Shown one piece after another: positions 42,828 to 49,871 of a DNA stretch of 64,000 nt (position 1 is its first letter; each line of letters begins with the position of its first letter). The translations under genes were made by a program, and so were the position numbers. The notes under the pieces were generated by a model, which saw nothing but the letters and a program-made list of their open reading frames with translations, did no database searches and was not told the origin of the DNA. The DNA is from Streptomyces finlayi (GTDB lineage Bacteria > Actinomycetota > Actinomycetes > Streptomycetales > Streptomycetaceae), in contig NZ_CP045702.1 of assembly GCF_014216315.1 (NCBI RefSeq), positions 6,510,001-6,574,000 of the forward strand, written 5' to 3'.

Positions 42828-43651
42828 TCGGGAGCCCGGCGGGAACGGACCTCCTGACCCTGCTCGCCGAGGGGGAGCTCACCGTCCTCGGCCAGGTCCG
42901 CGGCGCCTCCAACGCGGTGCTCTACTGCACGGTCGCGCACGAGGGCGAGGAACGTACCTGCGTGTACAAGCCCGTCGCCGGGGAGCAGCCGCTGTGGGAC
43001 TTCCCCGACGGGACCCTCGCCCAGCGCGAAGTGGCGGCGTACGAGATCTCCGAGGCGACCGGATGGGGCCTCGTGCCGCCGACGGTGCTGCGGGACGGGC
43101 CGTACGGGGAAGGCATGTGCCAGCTCTGGATCGAAGCGGCTCCGGACGGTTCAACCGGCGTGGACGAGCCGTCACTGCTCGCTCTCGTCGAGGACGAGGA
43201 GCCGGGTGAGGGCTGGAAGGCCGTGGGCTTCGCGGAGGTCGGGGAGGGGAAGACCGCGCTGCTCGTCCACGCGGACGACCTCCGGCTGCGACGCCTCGCG
43301 GTGCTCGACGCGGTGATCAACAACGGCGACCGCAAGGGCGGCCATCTGCTGCCCGCTCCGGGCGGCCGGCTCTACGGCATCGATCACGGGGTCACCTTCA
43401 ACGCCGAGGACAAACTGCGCACGCTGCTGTGGGGCTGGGCGGGCGAAGCGCTGACCGACGAGGCCGTCGAGGTGCTGGGGCGGCTGGCTGCCGGACTGGT
43501 CCCGGGAGCTGGGCTCGCCACCCGGTTGGGCGAGCTGATCACCGCCGCTGAGCTGGACGCGCTGCGGGGGCGTGTGGGGGCCTTGCTGGCGTCGGGGCGG
43601 CATCCGCAGCCGAGCGGGGAGTGGCCGGCCATTCCGTGGCCGCCCGTCTGA
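42791..43651 (+). CDS. SCO1664-family protein (kinase-like fold)
   Basis: 286 aa if started at ATG 42791 (GAAGGACACGT upstream); a second ATG at 42824 overlaps the DUF3090 stop (ATGA) and is also possible. The protein has a PI3/4-kinase-like look: GASNAVLYCTVAHEGEERTCVYKPVAGEQPLWDFPDGTLAQREVAAYEI resembles an N-lobe with a binding lysine. VLDAVINNGDRKGGHLL contains the N-x2-D-R catalytic-loop pattern, and YGIDHGVTFN the metal site. The substrate is unknown. Conserved linkage to DUF3090 and mshC is the main functional clue. Confidence 0.88.
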   Translation: MPAPERIPSRSMIGSPAGTDLLTLLAEGELTVLGQVRGASNAVLYCTVAHEGEERTCVYKPVAGEQPLWDFPDGTLAQREVAAYEISEATGWGLVPPTVLRDGPYGEGMCQLWIEAAPDGSTGVDEPSLLALVEDEEPGEGWKAVGFAEVGEGKTALLVHADDLRLRRLAVLDAVINNGDRKGGHLLPAPGGRLYGIDHGVTFNAEDKLRTLLWGWAGEALTDEAVEVLGRLAAGLVPGAGLATRLGELITAAELDALRGRVGALLASGRHPQPSGEWPAIPWPPV

Positions 43652-43652
43652 C

Positions 43653-43687
43653 GGGCGGGGCGGACGGGGCGGGGCGGGCGGGGCGGT
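43653..43687 (+). other. G-run tract with quadruplex potential between SCO1664-type gene and mshC
   Basis: The plus strand from 43653 to 43687 has six runs of three or four G separated by one to three bases. This fits the G4 pattern in the mRNA-like strand. It starts right after the stop codon and lies about 210 bp before mshC. A 9-bp hairpin (43701-43721, CGTGCCCGG/CCGGGCACG) follows. The rest of the 243-bp gap shows no gene. Confidence 0.55.
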
Positions 43688-43894
43688 GCCTCCTCGTACG
43701 CGTGCCCGGTCACCGGGCACGACGTCCGGGGACCGGCCGCGCCGCCCTGACGCCATGGTCCTGTCGCAGGAGCCTGCGGAGCCCGTCCGAGCCCCGCCCC
43801 CGATGACCGGGCGGAGCCCGTCGTCAAGACCGCCTCTTCGGCCATGTTCCGATCCGGTTCGTATCCGGAAGCATCGTCCGGTTACGCTCATGAC

Positions 43895-45124
43895 ATGCAT
43901 GCCTGGCCCGCTTCTGAGGTCCCCGCCCTGCCTGGCAAGGGCCGCGACCTTCGGATCCACGACACCGCGACCGGCGGACGGATCACCCTTGACCCCGGTC
44001 CCGTCGCCCGCATCTATGTCTGCGGCATCACGCCGTACGACGCGACCCACATGGGTCATGCGGCGACCTACAACGCGTTCGACCTCGTTCAGCGCGTGTG
44101 GCTCGACACCAAGCGGCAGGTTCACTACGTCCAGAACGTGACCGACGTGGATGATCCGCTGCTGGAGCGGGCCGTACGCGACGGGGAGGACTGGACCGAG
44201 CTCGCCGAGCGCGAGACGGCCCTCTTCCGCGAGGACATGACCGCCCTGCGAATGCTCCCGCCGCAGCACTACATCGGCGCGGTGGAGTCGATACCCGGCA
44301 TCGTCCCGCTCGTCGAACGGCTCCGCGACGCGGGCGCCGCCTACGAGCTCGACGGTGACGTGTACTTCTCCGTCGAGGCCGACCCGCACTTCGGTGAGGT
44401 CTCGAACCTGGACGCCGAGGCGATGCGGCTGCTCTCCGCCGAGCGCGGCGGCGACCCCGAGCGCCCCGGCAAGAAGAACCCCCTCGACCCGATGCTGTGG
44501 ATGGCCGCCCGTGAGGGCGAGCCCAACTGGGACGGAGGCACCCTCGGACGCGGCCGGCCCGGCTGGCACATCGAGTGCGTCGCCATCGCCCTGGACCACC
44601 TCGGCATGGGCTTCGACGTCCAGGGAGGCGGCTCCGACCTCGTCTTCCCGCACCACGAGATGGGCGCATCGCACGCCCAGGTGCTGACCGGCGAGCACCC
44701 GTTCGCCCGGGCGTACGTCCACGCCGGGATGGTCGCCCTGAACGGCGAGAAGATGTCGAAGTCCAAGGGCAACCTGGTCTTCGTGTCCGCGCTGCGCCGC
44801 GACGGCGTTGACCCGGTGGCGATCCGCCTCGCCCTCCTCTCGCACCACTACCGGTCCGACTGGGAGTGGACCGACCAGGTGCTGGCCGATGCGGTCGAGC
44901 GGCTCGCGCGGTGGCGCGCCGCCGTCTCCCGTCCCGACGGACGGTCCGCCGACGCCCTGGTCGAAGAGGTCCGCGAGGCCCTCGCCGACGACCTGGACAC
45001 CCCGGCCGCACTCGCCGCCGTGGACCGCTGGGCCGCGCTGCAGAGCGCCGAAGGCGGCACGGACGAGGGAGCGCCCGGCCTCGTCTCGCGTACGGTCGAC
45101 GCGCTGCTCGGAGTGGCCCTGTAG
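43895..45124 (+). CDS. mshC: Cysteine:GlcN-Ins ligase, mycothiol biosynthesis
   Basis: 409 aa, closely matching what I recall of S. coelicolor MshC from its start MHAWPASEVPALPG. It is derived from cysteinyl-tRNA synthetase: zinc ligand Cys in YVCGITPYDATHMGHAATYN (HIGH-like), RPGWHIECVAIA, HHEMGASHAQ and the KMSKS motif in GEKMSKSKGNLVF. It uses ATP to join cysteine to glucosaminyl-inositol, the third committed step of mycothiol synthesis. It lacks the tRNA anticodon-binding domain, as expected. The product supports the MscR pathway also encoded here. The ATG at 43895 gives the family start. Confidence 0.96.
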   Translation: MHAWPASEVPALPGKGRDLRIHDTATGGRITLDPGPVARIYVCGITPYDATHMGHAATYNAFDLVQRVWLDTKRQVHYVQNVTDVDDPLLERAVRDGEDWTELAERETALFREDMTALRMLPPQHYIGAVESIPGIVPLVERLRDAGAAYELDGDVYFSVEADPHFGEVSNLDAEAMRLLSAERGGDPERPGKKNPLDPMLWMAAREGEPNWDGGTLGRGRPGWHIECVAIALDHLGMGFDVQGGGSDLVFPHHEMGASHAQVLTGEHPFARAYVHAGMVALNGEKMSKSKGNLVFVSALRRDGVDPVAIRLALLSHHYRSDWEWTDQVLADAVERLARWRAAVSRPDGRSADALVEEVREALADDLDTPAALAAVDRWAALQSAEGGTDEGAPGLVSRTVDALLGVAL

Positions 45125-45325
45125 GAGCCGGGCGGTGTGACCGCCGCGCGGCCCCGACCCATGGAACCGGCCTCGGACTTCTCTGCGGAGTTCGGGACCG
45201 GTTCCTTTCGTGCCTCGGCGAATGCTCGAAGCAGCGCCAAAACCGCTCCATTCAGTCATCGACGGCCTTCAGGGTGCGGCAGCGGGCACGGTGCAACCGC
45301 GTCTGATCCCGGGCCCGGACGGAAC

Positions 45326-45366
45326 GAGGGGCGCCGGGCGGGATGTGTACCCGCCCGGCGCCCCTC
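45326..45366. terminator. 17-bp bidirectional terminator
   Basis: GAGGGGCGCCGGGCGGG (45326-45342) pairs perfectly with 45350-45366, loop ATGTGTA. It lies between convergent mshC and the PAC2 gene. Confidence 0.88.
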
Positions 45367-45398
45367 ACGTCCGGCTGCTGCTGCCGGGACCCGGCCCG

Positions 45399-46487
45399 TC
45401 AGTTCTCCGGGGTGTTCCCGTCGTGCCCGTCATCAGCGTCGTTCCCGGTGTCCCCGTCTCCGGGCGAATCCGGGCCGGTGTCCGGGCGCTCCGGCGAACC
45501 CCCGGACGCCTTCCCTGGCCCGAGGGGACCGCTCCCGGCCTCCGGACGCGCCGGCTTGGGTGGTCTGGTGCGGCCGCTCGACGGGTCCCGCAGATAGGGG
45601 ACGTCGCCACTCTCCGTCGCGTGACCGCCGGGTCCCTGGCCAGGACCGCCGTCCCTGCGCCGCAGATAGCGCTCGAACTCCCGGGCGATGGCCTCGCCGG
45701 TCGCCTCGGGCAGCTCCGCGGTGTCGCGGGCCTCCTCCAGCGTCTGGACGTACTCGGCGACCTCGCTGTCCTCGGCGGCCAGTTGGTCGACGCCGAGCTG
45801 CCAGGCACGGGCGTCCTCGGGCAGTTCGCCCAGCGGAATCCGCAGTCCGAGCAGATCCTCCAGACGGTTCAGCAGAGCCAGCGTGGCCTTCGGGTTGGGC
45901 GGCTGCGACACGTAGTGCGGTACCGCCGCCCACAGGCTCACCGCGGGCACACCCGCGTGGGTGCACGCCTCCTGGAGGATGCCGACGATGCCCGTCGGGC
46001 CCTCGTACCGGGTCTCCTCCAGATCCATCGTCCTGGCCAGATCCGGATCGGACGTCACGCCACTGACCGGCACCGGCCGGGTGTGCGGGGTGTCGCCGAG
46101 CAGTGCCCCGAGGATGACGACCATCTCGACACCCAGCTCATGGGCGAATCCCAGGATCTCGTTGCAGAACGAACGCCAGCGCATCGACGGTTCGATGCCA
46201 CGGACGAGAACCAGGTCGCGGGGCTTGTCCCCGCCGACGCGGACCACGGAGAGCCGGGTGGTGGGCCAGGTGATCTTTCGCACCCCGCCGTCCAGCCACA
46301 CCGTGGGGCGGTTGACCTGGAAGTCGTAGTAGTCCTCGGCGTCGAGCGCCGCGAACACCTCGCCCTTCCATTCCCGGTCCAGATGTCCGACAGCTGTGGA
46401 GGCGGCGTCACCGGCGTCGTTCCAGCCCTCGAACGCGGCCACCATGACCGGGTCGACCAGCTCGGGTACCCCCTCGAGCTCGATCAC
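45399..46487 (-). CDS. PAC2-family protein
   Basis: 362 aa from a GTG at 46487 with an excellent GGAAGGAGGT site. The PAC2 core is visible: PVMVAAFEGWNDAGDAASTAVGHL, DLVLVRGIEPSMRWRSFCNEIL, VVILGALLGDTPHTRPVPVSG and PTGIVGILQEACTHAGVPAVSLWAAVPHYV. The last about 80 residues are Gly/Pro/Asp-rich and disordered. PAC2 proteins resemble proteasome-assembly chaperones, and streptomycetes have proteasomes, but a direct link is not shown. It ends at the mshC terminator and diverges from the fuconate operon. Confidence 0.9.
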   Translation of the reverse strand: MIELEGVPELVDPVMVAAFEGWNDAGDAASTAVGHLDREWKGEVFAALDAEDYYDFQVNRPTVWLDGGVRKITWPTTRLSVVRVGGDKPRDLVLVRGIEPSMRWRSFCNEILGFAHELGVEMVVILGALLGDTPHTRPVPVSGVTSDPDLARTMDLEETRYEGPTGIVGILQEACTHAGVPAVSLWAAVPHYVSQPPNPKATLALLNRLEDLLGLRIPLGELPEDARAWQLGVDQLAAEDSEVAEYVQTLEEARDTAELPEATGEAIAREFERYLRRRDGGPGQGPGGHATESGDVPYLRDPSSGRTRPPKPARPEAGSGPLGPGKASGGSPERPDTGPDSPGDGDTGNDADDGHDGNTPEN

Positions 46488-46666
46488 CCAGACCTCCTTC
46501 CGAAGTTCCCTTGTGTACGCACCAACCTTACGGCTTCCGGGCTGCCCCACCGCAGTCCTCCGGCACGAGCGGGTGAACTCCGCACGTGTACGCGCCCCGA
46601 GGGTCATAACGATGCATCAGCCTCGCGATTCCTCCGAGCTGTGATCGCCGAATTCCGTTCGAACCC

Positions 46667-46696
46667 TGGACTTTCGTTCGAGGTGGGCGCTATACA
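46667..46696 (+). promoter_or_regulatory. Predicted promoter of the fuconate operon
   Basis: TGGACT (46667-46672) and TATACA (46691-46696) are separated by 18 bp, a good fit to the main sigma factor and rare in so GC-rich a genome. The -10 box overlaps the first operator at 46692. Confidence 0.6.
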
Positions 46697-46725
46697 TCGG
46701 ATGACACGCAAGAGGTCCGATGTTA
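46692..46725. promoter_or_regulatory. Two tandem FadR-type operators at the fuconate promoter
   Basis: ATACATCGGATGACA (46692-46706) and AGAGGTCCGATGTTA (46711-46725) resemble the perfect palindrome AGACATCCGATGTCT upstream of the FadR-type gene. The second matches it at 11 of 15 positions. Centres are 19 bp apart, so dimers would sit on nearly the same helix face, covering -10 and +1. Confidence 0.6.
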
Positions 46726-46743
46726 TTCCCCTGGGGGGCGCAC

Positions 46744-48072
46744 ATGAGTCAGACCGTCACGGATCTCGAGGTCCACGACATCCGGTTTCCCACCTCGGAA
46801 CAGCTGGACGGTTCGGACGCCATGAACCCCGATCCCGACTACTCCGCCGCCTACGTCGTCCTGCGGACCGGCCACGCCGGTTCCGGCGCCGAAGGCCACG
46901 GTTTCTGCTTCACCATCGGGCGTGGCAACGAGGTCATGGCCGCCGCCATCGAGGCGCTGCGCCCGTACGTGGTGGGGCGCCCGGCGCCGCGTACCGCCGC
47001 AGACCTCGGGGAGCTGTACCGGGAGCTCACCCACGACTCCCAACTGCGCTGGCTCGGACCCGAGAAGGGGGTTATGCACATGGCGGTCGGCGCGGTCGTC
47101 AACGCCGCCTGGGACCTGGCGGCGGCCGGTGCGGGCAAGCCCGTCTGGCAGTTCCTCGCCGGGATGACGCCCGAGGAGCTCGTCTCCCTGGTCGACTTCC
47201 GTTATCTGAGTGACGCCCTCACGCCCGAGGACGCACTCGCGATCCTGAGGGCCGCGGAACCGGGACGCGCCGAGCGCACGGAACTCCTTCTCGCCCAGGG
47301 CTACCCCGCGTACACGACCTCGCCCGGCTGGCTGGGGTACGAGGACGACAAGCTGGTGCGGCTGTCCAAGGAGGCCGTGGCCGACGGCTTCGGCCAGATC
47401 AAGCTGAAGGTCGGCGCGGACCTCGGCGACGACGTACGCCGCATGTCGCTCGCCCGCGAGGCGGTCGGCCCCGACATCCGGATCGCGGTCGACGCCAACC
47501 AGCGCTGGGACGTGGCCGACGCGGTGGAGTGGATGAACGCGCTCGCGCCGTTCGACCCGCACTGGATCGAGGAACCCACCAGCCCCGACGACGTACTCGG
47601 CCACGCCGCCGTGCGCGCCGGACAGCCCGTCAAGGTCGCCACCGGAGAACACGTCGCCAACCGGGTCGTGTTCAAGCAGCTGCTCCAGGCCGGCGCCGTC
47701 GACTTCGTACAGATCGACGCCGCCCGGGTCGCCGGCGTCAACGAGAATCTGGCGATCCTGCTGCTGGCCGCGAAGTACGGCGTCCCGGTCTGCCCGCACG
47801 CAGGAGGCGTCGGCCTCTGCGAACTCGTGCAGCACCTCTCGATGTTCGACTACGTGGCGGTCTCCGGGACCTGGGAGGACCGGGTCATCGAGTACGTCGA
47901 CCACCTCCACGAGCACTTCGCCACCCCGACCGTGATCGAGAACGGCAGATACATGGCGCCGCTCGCGCCCGGGTTCTCCGCCCGGATGCTCCCCGAGTCG
48001 ATGGCCGAGCACCGCTACCCCGAGGGCCCCGTCTGGCAGGCCCGCCGCACGACCGAGGAGAACGCCCGATGA
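46744..48072 (+). CDS. L-fuconate dehydratase (enolase superfamily)
   Basis: 442 aa. It has the FucD-like start (VTDLEVHDIRFPTSEQLDGSDAMNPDPDYSAAYVVL), the GRGNEVMAAAIEAL block, base motif GQIKLKV, metal ligands in AVDANQRW, EEPTSPDD and ATGEHVAN, and the His in CPHAGGVGLCELVQHL. It dehydrates L-fuconate to 2-keto-3-deoxy-L-fuconate. The ATG at 46744 follows CTGGGGGGCGC; an upstream in-frame ATG at 46720 would add residues MLFPWGAH with a TTA second codon. Its stop overlaps the next SDR gene (ATGA). Assignment to fuconate rather than another acid sugar is likely but not proven. Confidence 0.88.
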   Translation: MSQTVTDLEVHDIRFPTSEQLDGSDAMNPDPDYSAAYVVLRTGHAGSGAEGHGFCFTIGRGNEVMAAAIEALRPYVVGRPAPRTAADLGELYRELTHDSQLRWLGPEKGVMHMAVGAVVNAAWDLAAAGAGKPVWQFLAGMTPEELVSLVDFRYLSDALTPEDALAILRAAEPGRAERTELLLAQGYPAYTTSPGWLGYEDDKLVRLSKEAVADGFGQIKLKVGADLGDDVRRMSLAREAVGPDIRIAVDANQRWDVADAVEWMNALAPFDPHWIEEPTSPDDVLGHAAVRAGQPVKVATGEHVANRVVFKQLLQAGAVDFVQIDAARVAGVNENLAILLLAAKYGVPVCPHAGGVGLCELVQHLSMFDYVAVSGTWEDRVIEYVDHLHEHFATPTVIENGRYMAPLAPGFSARMLPESMAEHRYPEGPVWQARRTTEENAR

Positions 48073-48848
48073 CCCGTGCACCCGAATTCGATGGGATGGC
48101 CGCCCTGGTGACGGGCGGAGCGTCAGGGATCGGGGCCGCCGTGGCCACCCTGCTCCTGGAACGTGGCGCGAAGGTCGCCGTACTCGACCGGGAGACCGCG
48201 GGAGCGCCCGAGGGCGCGCTCGCGCTCAAGGCCGATGTGACCGACGACGCGGCCGTACGGGAGGCGGTCGACCGGGCCGCCGCCGAACTGGGCGGCCTGC
48301 ACACCCTCGTCTCCAACGCGGGCATCGGCTCCATCGGCACCGTGGAGGACAACACGGACGAGGAGTGGACGAGGGTCCTGGACATCAACGTCCTCGGGAT
48401 GGTCCGCACCGCCCGGCACGCCCTCCCGCATCTGCGCCGGGCCGCCGCGGCCCGCCCCGGAGCCGTCTCGATCACCCACACGTGCTCGATCGCGGCCACG
48501 GCCGGCCTCCCGCAGCGCGCGCTCTACAGCGCGAGCAAGGGGGCCGTGCTCTCGCTGACCCTCGCCATGGCCGCCGACCACGTCCGTGAGGGCATCCGGG
48601 TCAACTGCGTCAACCCCGGTACGGCGGACACCCCGTGGATCGGCAGACTCCTCGACCGGGCCGACGACCCGGCCGCGGAACGCGCCGCGCTCGACGCCCG
48701 CCAGCCCCTGGGACGGCTGGTGTCCGCGGACGAGGTCGCGGCGGCGGTCGTCTACCTCGCGGGCCCCGGCGCGGCCTCCGTCACCGGTACCTCACTCGCC
48801 GTCGACGGCGGCATGCAGGGCCTGCGACCGCGCCCCCCGACCGCCTGA
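48069..48848 (+). CDS. SDR, probable 2-keto-3-deoxy-L-fuconate dehydrogenase
   Basis: 259 aa SDR translationally coupled to the fuconate dehydratase gene. NAD motif TGGASGIGAAVA, NAG motif SNAGIGSIG, catalytic Ser in HTCSIAATAG and YSASK with the Tyr-Lys pair, C-terminal SVTGTSLAVDGGMQGL. In bacterial L-fucose oxidation the step after FucD is oxidation of the keto-deoxy acid by an SDR, so this role fits. Other family members are L-fucose dehydrogenases; the coupling favours the later step. No transporter or lactonase gene is nearby. Confidence 0.87.
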   Translation: MTRAPEFDGMAALVTGGASGIGAAVATLLLERGAKVAVLDRETAGAPEGALALKADVTDDAAVREAVDRAAAELGGLHTLVSNAGIGSIGTVEDNTDEEWTRVLDINVLGMVRTARHALPHLRRAAAARPGAVSITHTCSIAATAGLPQRALYSASKGAVLSLTLAMAADHVREGIRVNCVNPGTADTPWIGRLLDRADDPAAERAALDARQPLGRLVSADEVAAAVVYLAGPGAASVTGTSLAVDGGMQGLRPRPPTA

Positions 48849-48934
48849 ACCCTGGCCATCCCCCGCTGAGCCGCAGCACCCATCAAGCGGGCCGCCAGAG
48901 CGACGAGCCGGTATTCCACAAAGAAACGGGACTC

Positions 48935-49017
48935 ATGAGGGTGCGTACGACGAGTGCGGCGGCCTGCGCCGTACTCGACTTCTGGAACTCCTACCAGCAG
49001 TACGTCGAGAAGGGCGT
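48935..49017 (+). pseudogene. Short orphan coding remnant after the SDR gene
   Basis: An ATG at 48935 with an AAGAAACGGGA-like site opens a frame reading MRVRTTSAAACAVLDFWNSY, then QQYVEKGVRA. Third bases are mostly G/C. The frame then enters a terminator hairpin at 49018 without a stop codon, so it cannot be a complete gene. I do not recognise it; it may be the start or the middle of a lost gene of the fuconate operon. The rest of the 218-bp gap shows nothing else. Confidence 0.35.
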
Positions 49018-49051
49018 GCGGGCCGGGGGAGCGGTACCGCCCCCGGCCCGC
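49018..49051. terminator. 12-bp bidirectional terminator
   Basis: GCGGGCCGGGGG (49018-49029) pairs perfectly with CCCCCGGCCCGC (49040-49051), loop of ten, between the fuconate operon and the convergent FadR-type gene. Confidence 0.82.
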
Positions 49052-49066
49052 CCGGATGCCGGATGT

Positions 49067-49738
49067 TCACAGGGTCGAGCGCAGCCACTGCTCCACGCTC
49101 GCCACATGCACGGTCGCCCAGGCCCGCGCGGCCTCCGCGTCCCTGTCCCGCAGTGCCGAGAGGATCGCCCGGTGCTCGTGAAGGGTGCGGCTGACGGCGT
49201 CCTCCTGGGTCAGACCGCGCCAGACCCGGGCCCTCGTCGTCGGCCCGGAAAGCCCGTCGAGCAGCGAGCAGAGCACCGAGTTGCCGGACGACTGCACGAT
49301 CCCGCGGTGGAACTCCAGGTCGGCGGCGACCAGTTGCTCCACCGAGGGCTTCTCGCCCAGCGCGTCGAGCTGCGAACCGAGCAGCTCCAGCTGTGCGTCG
49401 CTGATCCGGCTCGCGGCCATCGCCGTGGCGGCCGGTTCGAGGATCCGGCGCACCGCGAGGAACTCCAGAACGGTGTCGTCGCGGTGGAAGTCCACGACGA
49501 AACTCATCGCTTCCAGGAGCAGCTGGGGATCCAGGCTCGTGACGTAGGTGCCGTCACCCTGCCGTACGTCGAGGATGCGGATCAGCGACAGGGCGCGCAC
49601 CGCCTCTCGCAGGGAGTTGCGGGACAGCCCGAGTTCCGCGGCGAGTTCGCTCTCCTTGGGGAGCCGGTCACCGGGCCTCAGAGCACCCGAGACGATCATT
49701 TCCTTGATCTTCTCGATCGCCTCGTCGGTGACAGCCAT
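49067..49738 (-). CDS. FadR-subfamily GntR regulator of the fuconate genes
   Basis: 223 aa from an ATG at 49736-49738 with a GGAGGACC site. Winged helix: EKIKEMIVSGALRPGDRLPKESELAAELGLSRNSLREAVRALSLIRILDVRQGDGTYV. The FCD domain has Asp/His metal ligands in AADLEFHRGIVQSSGNS and HRAILSALRDRDAEAA. Sugar-acid sensing is typical. A perfect 15-bp palindrome lies 31 bp upstream and related sites lie over the fuconate promoter, so it most likely represses both itself and that operon. It sits downstream of glpD but has its own promoter region after the glpD terminator. Confidence 0.9.
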   Translation of the reverse strand: MAVTDEAIEKIKEMIVSGALRPGDRLPKESELAAELGLSRNSLREAVRALSLIRILDVRQGDGTYVTSLDPQLLLEAMSFVVDFHRDDTVLEFLAVRRILEPAATAMAASRISDAQLELLGSQLDALGEKPSVEQLVAADLEFHRGIVQSSGNSVLCSLLDGLSGPTTRARVWRGLTQEDAVSRTLHEHRAILSALRDRDAEAARAWATVHVASVEQWLRSTL

Positions 49739-49768
49739 GACGGTCCTCCTGGATTGCGGACTGGGATC

Positions 49769-49783
49769 AGACATCCGATGTCT
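49769..49783. promoter_or_regulatory. Perfect palindromic operator of the FadR-type regulator
   Basis: AGACATCCGATGTCT has 7-bp perfect arms around one base. It lies 31 bp upstream of the FadR-type start codon and shares its core with two sites at the fuconate promoter, indicating autoregulation. Confidence 0.68.
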
Positions 49784-49826
49784 TCGTCCATTATGAGGGT
49801 CCGCGCGGCCGATGGAGCAATGCGGA

Positions 49827-49858
49827 CGGGGGCGGCTTCCTTCCGGAAGCCGCCCCCG
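49827..49858. terminator. 14-bp terminator ending the gyl operon
   Basis: CGGGGGCGGCTTCC (49827-49840) pairs perfectly with GGAAGCCGCCCCCG (49845-49858), loop TTCC, 14 bp after the glpD stop on the minus strand. Confidence 0.88.
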
Positions 49859-49871
49859 CACACGCCTTGTC

